This document shows positions 51,626 to 62,205 of a stretch of 64,000 bases of DNA, piece after piece. The DNA is taken from positions 33,210,120 to 33,274,119 of the forward strand of contig JBANSL010000010.1 of assembly GCA_037127255.1 (NCBI GenBank). Reading direction: 5' to 3'. Position 1 is the first letter of the stretch. Each line of letters opens with the position of its first letter. The translations under genes and the position numbers were made by a program. Origin of the DNA: Persicaria tinctoria (taxonomy: Eukaryota; Streptophyta; Magnoliopsida; Caryophyllales; Polygonaceae). Under the pieces are notes generated by a model. It was not told where the DNA came from. It saw nothing but the letters and a program-made list of their open reading frames with translations, and did no database searches.

Positions 51626-52696
51626 TGAAGACTCCACCTTGATTGTAAGATCTTGAGACCTAACGTGCAGGTGATCTAAAGGATGGTGAAAGACAAAAGG
51701 CTGGGTTTCAAGGTCTTGAAACCCAGACTAAAATGTTTGATCACTTATGCATTTCTCTATTTTTGTTCTCTTGCAGAAAAGAATCCGAGGCCAACCTTTT
51801 TGGGCCTAAATTATAATGGGCTTTATATTGGGCTATGAGATATGATTTGGGCTTTATCGATTTATACATGAGTATCTCATCTAACCCATTTTATGTACTA
51901 GATACATTATTCATGTTCTTTCATGATTTCACTTTTCATACAAGGAAAGAACCGATCTATAGTTGATCATACTTGATCATGAAGAAAGTCGAAGGAACAT
52001 CTTGGAAGGCACACAAAGGATCATTTTTGGAAGGAATTCAAATGTCTTGGAAAGAATTTGAAATTCAAAACGGTTCCCCCTCCAAGAAACTCTACAAGTA
52101 TTTCTACTATAAAAAGATGAAGGCTAAGAAGGATGGGAACCAACCCAAGCAAGCACTCAAGCAATCATAGCATCCTAAAGCATTCGTCAAGTTTCTCTTA
52201 CATTCTCCAAAATCCTAGTTGGTGATCATTGTTTAAGAGTTGAGAGAAACACTAGCACTTATTGTACAAGTCATTCATTTTACACTTAGAGTTTTCATAC
52301 TCGATCAAAGCACACTTAGTTTGTGGTGTGAGCTTTTATTTCACTTGTAAGGTTGAGAGATAGAATAGAAGCGGTGAGGCTTTGTATAGAGAAAGGGAAG
52401 TTTTCTAGGAAGTTCTAGGCTCAAAGGAAGTGAAATAAGAAGTGTTTGAATCCTACGGATTGGATAATCCTAGGCGGGGACGTAGGCCAGTTGGTGCCGA
52501 ACCTCGTTAACAATTCGTGTGTTCATCTTTTATATTCCGCATTTACATTTTCATATTCGATTTTACTTTTTCAAGTCCTGATAATCAATATCAAGGTCTT
52601 GACAAGTTGCACTAAATTTCTATTGTTGCGAAAATCGTCCATACTCTATTCATCCCCCCCTTCTAGAGTATTATTCATAGCCTTATAGACTCTTCA
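51626..52696 (+). repeat. 5' LTR of Sirevirus-like element
   Basis: It begins TGAAGACTCC and ends GACTCTTCA, giving the inverted terminal pair TGAAGA/TCTTCA, and is followed after two bases by the primer-binding site. Its left edge coincides with the point where the LINE D RNase H frame stops matching. It contains a perfect palindrome at 51701-51726 with arms CTGGGTTTCAAG/CTTGAAACCCAG around GT, and two copies of TCAAGGTCTTGA (51708, 52591). Confidence 0.75.
51701..51726. repeat. 26-bp perfect palindrome in LTR
   Basis: The 12-base arms are CTGGGTTTCAAG and CTTGAAACCCAG with a GT centre. The core TCAAGGTCTTGA is the reverse complement of the 12-mer repeated through the coding region. Maize Sireviruses are known to carry conserved LTR palindromes, though with a different sequence. 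Confidence 0.9.
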
Positions 52697-52698
52697 AT

Positions 52699-52710
52699 TG
52701 GTATCAGAGC
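52699..52710 (+). promoter_or_regulatory. Primer-binding site, initiator tRNA-Met
   Basis: TGGTATCAGAGC lies two bases after the LTR end, the usual copia primer-binding site. Confidence 0.92.
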
Positions 52711-52752
52711 TTGGCTCACTGTTTTGATTTAACAATCTTGTGAGTTTTCAGC

Positions 52753-54537
52753 ATGTCTACCATAGGTGATGGAGGTTTTGCTCAAGGAAGGTCAACCAAT
52801 AGACCTCCACTTTTCTGTGGCAATAACTTTGTCCACTGGAGATCACTGATGCAAATGTTCATCATTGATCAAGACCTTGAGCTATGGGGCCTTGTCAAGA
52901 ATGGACCACACGTTCCTAAAAACACTGTCGATGGAAAGCAAGTTGATAAAACTGAGTCTGGTTACGATCAGACTGATCTTGAGAACATTGCTAAGAACTG
53001 CAAAGCTATGAATCTACTATATTGCGCTCTTGATGCTAATGAGTTTAACCGTGTCTCGGCTTGCAAAAGTGCCAAGGAAATTTGGGACAAGCTTATAGTC
53101 ACTTATGAGGGCACAAGTCAAGTCAAAGAGAATAAGATTAATATCTTTCTCAGGCAATACAAACTTTTCAAAATGAATCCCGATGAGACAGTAAAGGAGA
53201 TGTTTACGAGATTCACTCAAATTGTAAACAACCTCGACTCACTTGGAAAAACCTTCTCCAACCCAGAAAAGGTTCGAAAGGTTCTAAGGAGCCTTCCAAA
53301 AACCAAGTGGGGTCCCAAGGTTACTGCAATTGAGGAAGCTCAAGATCTCTCTACACTACCATTAGATGATCTTCTCGGAAAACTTATTACTCATGAGATG
53401 ATATTAAACGAGGAAGACGGAGAAGTACCCTCAACAACAAAGAACCTTGCTCTCAAAGCTAAGAAAGATCACTCACAATCTGAGAGTGATGAATCAGACG
53501 ACGAAGATGATCCCTTTGCTCTCATCACACGGGGATTAGCTCGAATTCTGAAGATGAAAAAACAATTTTCCAACCGTGAAAATGCTGATTCATCTAGATT
53601 CAAAAGCGAGTCTCCCAACATGTCAAAGAAGCCAAAAGTGCTAACATGTTTTGAGTGTGGCGAGACAGATCATCTCGTAAAGGAGTGCCCTATGAAGAAG
53701 AGAAATAAGTTCAAGAAATATGAACAAAAGAAAAAAGCTATGCTTGCAACCTGGAGTGACTCAGATTCATCATGTGACTCAGACACCGAAAAAGAATAGG
53801 CAAATCTCTGTCTTATGGCTGAACACGAAGGATCACAGACTCAAGACCTTGAACAAGTGGTAAGAAATCTAATGTCTAGTCCTCCCGATGTTCTTTCTGA
53901 AGTCCTAAGAAATATGATTTCTAATGAAGATGCTTACAACAGTGAAATCAACACCTTAAAGGAAAAGCTGATAGATCAACATAAATGTATTAGTGATATG
54001 TCGCTGGAAATGAAAAATCTTGAAACATATCGGTCGGCCCTTGACATTAAAGTCAAGACCTTGAGCTCAGAAAATTCTGATCTCAGGCAAAGCCTCTCCT
54101 CTCTAAAGAATCATAATGAGGATTTAGAGAAAGAGAAGGCAAAGCTAACCGATAAGTGTCAAGACCAGCAGACTTCACTCATTCAATTCACTAGATCTAA
54201 AGCTAATCTTGATAAGATGTTGGGTGAACAACAACTCTCTATTAATAGAAGTGGTATTGGATACAACAAGAATTTTCCAAAGAAACCTAGTACCACTTTT
54301 GTTAAAGCTAAAGGCTATTGGCGTTCACCTATTTGCTTCCATTGTCGTAAGAAAGGGCATGTTAGAGAAACTTGTCCATATAGGAGAAAAGATCCCTGCA
54401 TCATTAGAAATACATTTCCAGTTCGACTTAATGAACAGATACAACAAGTTTGGGTTCCTAAAGGGACAAGACTGCCCAACATGGTCTATCCTCATTATGA
54501 ATCTAAAACTATATATTGGTCTAGCTGGAAAGGTTGA
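52753..54537 (+). pseudogene. Sirevirus-like Gag (with one in-frame TAG)
   Basis: First part 52753-53799: MSTIGDGGFAQGRSTNRPPL, then the copia gag core (NNFVHWRSLMQMFI, SAKEIWDKLIVTYEG, MFTRFTQIVNNLDSLG) and zinc knuckle CFECGETDHLVKEC. A single TAG at 53797 is followed in the same frame by ANLCLMAEHEGSQ, so this is one polypeptide with a nonsense codon or a readthrough site. The second part, to 54537, is a coiled coil (LKEKLIDQHKCISDMSLEM and on) plus a second knuckle CFHCRKKGHVRETC. The frame changes just before the protease. Gag packages the element RNA in virus-like particles. Confidence 0.85.
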
Positions 54538-57500
54538 TGTTGGTATTGCAGGATATCATCAAGAGCAAAGAGCCAAAATGGATAATGGACAGTGGATGCT
54601 CACGACACATGAGTGGAAAGAAATCTCTATTTCAAGATCTTAAGGAACAAACCACTGGAACAATTACTCTTGGTGATAAAGGGAAGTGCAACATTATTGG
54701 TATTGGTAATATTGGTAATTCAGAAAGTTGCATTAAGGATGTTTATCTTGTTGATGGATTAAAGTATAACCTCTTAAGTGTCTCTCAGTTGTGTGACAAA
54801 GGAAACAAAGTCGGCTTTGACAGACACAAGTGTGAAGTCAGGAATGAAGAGACTGATGATCTAATCCTCACTGCTCATAGGCACAACAACACTTATGCTG
54901 TAAATGCTAATCATATTACAGGTACAAAACTCAAGTGTCTCAAGGTCTTGACAGAAGACCCCAGCCTATGGTATAGAAAACTAGGTCATGTAAGCATGCA
55001 CACCCTCAATAAACCCAAAACAAGAGATCTTGTTAGAGGATTGCCTGATCTGAACTTCAAGAAAGAAGATCTATGCAATGCATGCACAAGAGGCAAACAG
55101 ACACGCAGCTCCTTCAAACCTAAAAAGGTTGTAAGTTCCTCTCGCCCTCTTGAGTTGTTGCATATGGACTTGTATGGACCTATGCATGTCAAATCTCCAA
55201 AGGGTAAACAATACATCCTGATTATTATTGATGATTTCTCTCGTTTTACATGGATCTCCTTTTTAAGAGAAAAATCAGAGGCTTTGCTCGAGTTTTCCAA
55301 ACTTTGCAAAGAGTTGCAGACCTTGAAAAACATACCTATTATCTCCATTAGGAGTGATCATGGTAGAGAATTTGATCAACTTAAATGTGATTTGTTCTGT
55401 GCTAAATATGGAATTTCACACAACTTTTCAGCACCTAGAACTCCTCAACAAAACGGAGTTGTGGAACGAAAGAACCGCACTTTGGAGGACATGTCTAGGA
55501 CAATGCTTTTGGAAAATGGTTTGCCAAAAATCTATTGGGCTGAGGCTGTTAATACAACCAACTACATTTTGAATCGATGCTTAATTCGTCCCATTATGAA
55601 AAAGACTCCTTATGAAGTTTTCAAAGGAAGAAAGCCTAGCATTTCCTACTTCAAACCTTTTGGATGCACTTGCTTTGTTCATAACAATGGCAAAGATAAT
55701 CTTGGGAAATTTGATGCACGTAGTGATGAAGGTATCTTCCTTGGTTATTCTACTATTAGCAAAGCTTATAGAGTTTATAACAAGCGCACCAAAATTATTG
55801 AGGAGAGTATCCATGTGGTATTCGACGAAAGCAACAATGGTGTGTTAAATGAAGGTTTTGCAGATCTCAATCTAAATTATCATGATTCGGATGGAGAAGA
55901 AGAGGACAAGGCTGAAAATAAGCAGGACCAAGAAAGAAACATGCAAGAACAAATCCTAGATACCAACGAGCTATCTCAAGACCTTGAGAAAGGACAACAG
56001 AATCAGGCTTCAGTCATTGAAGAATCCAACACTCAAATTATCTCTCAAGACCTAGAAGAGAGACCTGCTACTATTTCAAACGATCAGGGTCCAAAGCTAC
56101 GAAAGTTCAAACATGCCTCCTCACACTCAGCTCAAGATATCATATCAGATCCATCATCTGGGGTACAAACTCGATCTAGATTAAAGAATCTTTGTGCCTT
56201 CTATGCTTTTGTTTCTCTTGTAGAACCAAAAACCCCAGCTGAAGCACTCAAGGACTCGGACTGGATCACTGCCATGCAAAATGAGCTAAATGAGTTTGAA
56301 AGGAACAAGGTATGGACTGTTCAACCAAGGCCACAACACCAATCAGTCATATGAACTAGATGGGTGTTTCGGAATAAACCGGATGAAGCAGGCAAGATCA
56401 TTCGAAACAAAGCAAGACTTGTTGCTCAAGGATACAATCAAGAAGAAGGTATAGACTACGAGGAGACATTTTCTCCCGTAGCAAGGTTAGAAGCTATACG
56501 AATATTACTTGCTTTTGCATCTTTCATGGGTATCAAACTATTTCAAATGGATGTCAAATGTGCATTCCTAAATGGGTTCTTAGAATAAGAGGTTTATGTT
56601 GCTCAACCACCAGGTTTCGAAAGTGAAGAATTTCCTAATCATGTGTATAAATTGGACAAAGCTCTCTATGGTCTCAAACAAGCCCCAAGAGCTTGGTATG
56701 AAAGATTGTCCAAATACCTTCTTGAAAATGGTTTTCAAAGAGGATTGATTGATAAAACTCTCTTCATAAAGACTCGTAGAAATGATCTTTTGATTGTTCA
56801 AATATATGTAGATGATATATTATTTGGTGCTACTAACAATTACCTTTGCAAGGAGTTTTCTGAAATTATGTGCAGAGAATTCGAAATGAGTCTTATGGGA
56901 GAATTAAACTTCTTCCTCGGTTTACAAGTTCTTCAAACAAGTAAGGGTATCTTTTTGAATCAAGGGAAATATACCAGGGATCTACTAAAGAAATACAAAA
57001 TGGAACAATCAAAGGTAGCAAAGACCCCTATGAGCTCCACTCTCTCCCTTGATCAAGATAAGAATGGTAAGAATGTGAACCAAAAAGAGTACAGAGGTAT
57101 GATTGGTTCTCTCCTATACCTTACTGCTAGTAGACCTGATATAATGTTCAGTGTCTATATGTGTGCTCGATTCCAAAGTGACCCCAAAGAGTCTCACCTT
57201 ATTGCTGTAAAAAGAATCTTTAGATACCTAAATGGATCTCAAGACCTTGGGCTATGGTATCCCAAACAAAGTAACTTTCATTTAAAAGGCTACTTAGATG
57301 CAGATTTTGCAGGATACAAAGTTGATAGAAAAAGCACTTCTGGCTGTTGCCAACTCCTAGGATCCTCCTTGATAAGTTGGCATTCTAAGAAACAAAATTC
57401 AGTAGCCTTATCAACTGCAGAAGCCGAGTACATTGCTACTAGTGCATGTTGCTCTCAGATTCTTTGGATAGCACAACAACTCAGAGACCTTGGAATTGAT

Positions 57501-57540
57501 CTTAAAGGTATTCCTATTTTGTGTGATAATACTACACTAG
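54534..57540 (+). pseudogene. Sirevirus-like Pol (protease, integrase, RT, RNase H)
   Basis: The frame opens at 54534: protease WIMDSGCSRHM; gag-pre-integrase LWYRKLGHVS; integrase with HMDLYGP, IDDFSRFTW, SDHGREF and TPQQNGVVERKNR. A TGA at 56352 falls in what is normally VIGTRW, and a TAA at 56586 in FLEEEVYV; both look like single substitutions. Reverse transcriptase: [63 protein letters not shown]. RNase H: DADFAGYKVDRKSTSG, KKQNSVALSTAEAEY, ILCDNTT, where it is cut off. With few lesions and clear motifs it is a fairly young dead copy. Confidence 0.9.
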
Positions 57541-57551
57541 TACAAATTTGG

Positions 57552-57955
57552 TCAAATATCACGGATATTTGAGGGCTAATATCACGGATATTCTGTAAGG
57601 CACGCCCGGGCTATCCCTCGGTGGGCTATTAGGGGAGGCAACCTAATATCACGGATCATTAAAGAGGCACGCCCGTGATATTAGACTGGGAGATTTTTCA
57701 TATTACGCCCTAATATCACGGATCATTAAAGAGATGCGCCTGGGATATTAGGGTCTTTTATTTATTTTATTATACTCTAATATCACGGGTCATTAAAGAT
57801 GTACAACCGGGATATTAGAGTTTTGTGTAATTTTAATATAAGCCTAATATCACGGTATCCTTTGGGGACGTCCGTGATATTTGGTGTAATCCCTTTTCAT
57901 ATATTGAACATATATCACAGTTTGGTAGGTCCGGGCTATATATTTATATCCGGCT
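57552..57955. repeat. Array of ~67-bp hairpin units
   Basis: The string CTAATATCACGG (or a variant) starts at 57576, 57643, 57710, 57777, 57845 and, degraded, about 57911: steps of 67-68 bp. In each unit it is followed 18-20 bases later by a complementary CCGTGATATTAG-like arm. The unit at 57643-57684 has a perfect 12-bp stem and an 18-base loop. The third and fourth units have longer stems because the flanking bases differ but still pair (CC/GG and CT/AG). The ~25-bp AT-rich spacers do not match each other. A separate small palindrome (arms TCAAATATC/GATATTTGA) precedes the array at 57552-57572. No known element class is evident. Confidence 0.8.
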
Positions 57956-59640
<1,685 letters not shown>

Positions 59641-60114
59641 GAGGACCTAGGAAAAGATGAGAGAGAAAGCGAAAGTGAGGAAGAAGCCAGGAAACCCTAG
59701 CCCCTTCACCAACCGCTACCGTCGCCGTCTCCGGCCACAACCCGCGACCCCCTTCCGACTAGAGGCTGATCGAAGGCACCCGAAAAGAACCTCTTGTGGA
59801 ACAGCACAGACAGGAAGAAAGAAGAGAGAGGAATCGCCTAATGAAAACCCTAGCCACCGGCGCCGCATCCCGCACAACCACAAACACGAGCGCCGATATG
59901 CAAAATCTTCCACAAAAACCCATAGATCTGTGAAATCCAAACCAAGAGGATTCATCCTCAATCACAAAAGACTTCAAATCCACAAAAAAGGAAACAAAAA
60001 CAGAGAGTTTAGATGGGAGTGGAGGAAAAATAACAAGATATGGAGCAATCCTAGTGCAAGGGAGAAATAAAGCAAAAGAGAGAGGAAGAATCACAGAAAA
60101 AGGAAAAAGAAAGT
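59641..60114. other. GC-richer leader-like stretch, coding uncertain
   Basis: Both strands are open for 80-137 codons. On the plus strand the frame (59657-60070) is extremely K/R-rich and looks like an antisense artefact. On the minus strand the sequence around 59690-59880 (including AGGGTTTCCTGGCTTCTTCC) looks like a plant 5' leader, perhaps of the broken gene to the left. No product can be named. Confidence 0.3.
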
Positions 60115-60244
60115 CTCTAGTTGGAGTTGGCGGGCCCGGTCTTGGAGGTTTCGGGGGTGGCGGTTTGGCCCGGGGTGGTCCTGTCTCCCTTCGGGCGTCG
60201 ACGGCCTCTTCCTGGCGTCTGTTGGCCTATGCTCTCCTTCTTCG

Positions 60245-62205
60245 TTGCTCGTTTGGTGTCCGGTCTTCTTGTACTTCCTGGTGAAAGATTGCCTTACTCA
60301 ACCAAAAAATATCGACAACAAGCAGATAGATGTTCTGAGATCCAGGTACCTTCGTTCCTTGCTTCTCTACCTCCCTCTCCCTTCCTTCTTTTGGCCGGGA
60401 ATGAACCCATGTCTGGTGGCAATGAACCGAAATCTATGCGACCTTTGTGAACAAAATGAATCCACCTCTCAGAAAGAGGACGAAGAAAAAAGAATTGAAT
60501 GGAAGGTTGTAAAATGGAATTTGAACCCTTCCTTATTTTTGGAAGAACCAACTGCAAATCTGAAAAGAGAAAATGTGAATCTTGAACTCTGGGATCGTCT
60601 TCTTGGCAGGGAACCTCTAAACTGTGAAAAGGAATTATTTTTCATTACATGTCCTGTTAAAGAAAGGACCGAAGTGCCTGAACCATCTCAATCCCTTTCC
60701 TTTTTGTGCAGGTACATGAACTCCCATTCCAATCTAGAATGCTACAACAAATCGAAAAAAACGAATGGACAAGACAGTGAAGAAAGACAAAGGAAAAATA
60801 ATAAGGCTGCCAAAAGAAGAAAACGGGAAGATGAAAGGGAAGAGAGTAACCACCAGGTAATTCAATCTAAATTAGAACCCCTGTCATATGTGAATTGGTG
60901 GATATGGTCTATTGATTCAGATTATAAGAACTGCTGTAAAAAGCATTACAGGCTCAAAGCTACAGCTACTTGTGAAAATAAGAATTTGAGAAGACATGAA
61001 CTAGGAAAACCTTTGGACCAGATAACCAGTTACTATGAGAAAAGGAAATTAACTTGTGATTCTATGTATTACTTGATGTTGAAAAATGAATGGAAAACTT
61101 TGGTGATCCTTTATTGCTTCGTGTTCAAATTGTCTGAACTGAATCAGGTAAGTCGTAAATTGAATGTAAAAGATGATATGAAAATTTTGGACCAACCCAT
61201 TAATCGTGAGAGCGGTAAGGTATTTTTGATAGTTACATGGCCAATTGTCATGAAAAATTCCAGATTGATGGAAAATATTAGGAAACCAAACACTAAAGAG
61301 CCTATTATCCCCTGTTCTGAGATCATATGCGCCCTCTGTCTGCTACCCATGTGTTTGAGGGACTGTTTGATTGCTTGTAAACAATTGGTGTTTAATTGTT
61401 TTTATAAATTCCTGGACGATTATCTTATGCCCTTTATGACAATGTATGATTACACATTCTGGAATCCTGCACAGAGAATGAAAAAAATCACCAAGCAGGT
61501 ACCTCTTTGTGGCTGTTGTAGGGTGCTCCTGACATGCAGGTTAGCATCCTGCTCCGATGGAAAATTTGAGCACAGATGGTGGAAACCAAGACCAGTGATG
61601 ACAGCTTCCTTAGAGACCAACCATGGGACTCTGAAACCCACTATTGAAAAACTGAAAATTGAACAAGCTGAGATGAGCTCAGGAAGGGAAGAGTTGACAA
61701 AAATGAAGATCCCAACCAGTTCAAGAGACAACATACCAAGAACAAAGTGGAAAAAGGAGAGAAAAGGAAAAAAAACAGCAACTGTAAAATATTATACAAA
61801 ATGTAAAACTAATTGTTGTATAAATGAGGACATGAGGTGGTGTGACTGCATTTTTGGAAAGTCTTGGCTCCTTCGGAGGATTAAAGACTCCAGTTGTGAC
61901 CCCTCTTCAAATTTAAACTAGTGACCCTGACTTTGGAGCAAAACCTAAGAGCCCGAACCTTTGTTTTGTGGTTCATAAACCCTTGTAGTTTTGACTCTTT
62001 AATTATGCTTCTTGATCTTGTGTCTTCAGCAGCTCCAGGTCTGAGAAAAGAAGATGAAGAACAACTTGACAAATTGAACAACAAAGAAAAAATCAAGAAA
62101 GTTGAGAAGATGACGCAGGATAACATGAACAAAAGGAAAAGATGGAATAATCAGGACACTAGAAATTTGAAAATGACAAATTCATATCAAAATAAGTTAG
62201 AATGA
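60245..62205 (+). pseudogene. LINE C ORF1, no recognised domain, one frameshift
   Basis: The frame 60245-61921 gives 558 residues; the continuation to 62205 is in another frame, so one frameshift separates them near 61921. No DUF4283 or CCHC knuckle is visible. The protein is rich in K, R and C. Notable parts: a basic cluster NNKAAKRRKREDEREESNHQ; W-rich SYVNWWIWSIDSDYKNCC; a hydrophobic/Cys stretch CALCLLPMCLRDCLIACKQL; and a very basic tail (LNNKEKIKKVEKMTQDNMNK). The stop TGA at 62203-62205 overlaps the ORF2 ATG as ATGA, as in LINE B. By position it should be the RNA-binding partner of the LINE. I cannot align it by eye with the LINE B ORF1. Confidence 0.65.

Larger units (their letters stand above)
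51626..57540 (+). mobile_element. Sirevirus-like Ty1/copia element, 3' end missing
   Basis: A 5' LTR (51626-52696), primer-binding site, gag, protease, integrase, reverse transcriptase and most of RNase H are present in copia order. Features that suggest the Sirevirus clade: a ~1.07-kb LTR with palindromes, a large Gag with two zinc knuckles, and motifs such as RKLGHVSMHTLNK and CNACTRGKQTRSSFK. Similarity stops at CDNTT in RNase H (about 57534); no 3' LTR is found, so the target duplication cannot be checked. It inserted into LINE D. Confidence 0.9.

Noticed and set aside
57643..57684. TAATATCAC in the hairpin units resembles the geminivirus origin nonanucleotide TAATATTAC
   Set aside because: It differs at one base, and here it lies in the stem rather than the loop. 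No Rep-like coding sequence is nearby, so a viral origin is not supported.
57552..57955. Regular repeat array considered as a CRISPR array
   Set aside because: This is plant nuclear DNA. The repeats are imperfect hairpins with AT-rich spacers and no cas genes.
59657..60070. Plus-strand 137-codon, Arg/Lys-rich frame
   Set aside because: No motif, biased composition and an equally open opposite strand; it looks like antisense of a 5' leader.
60121..60450. Plus-strand 109-codon frame at the start of LINE C
   Set aside because: It overlaps the long LINE C ORF1 in another frame and has no recognisable features. A role as a leader ORF cannot be shown.
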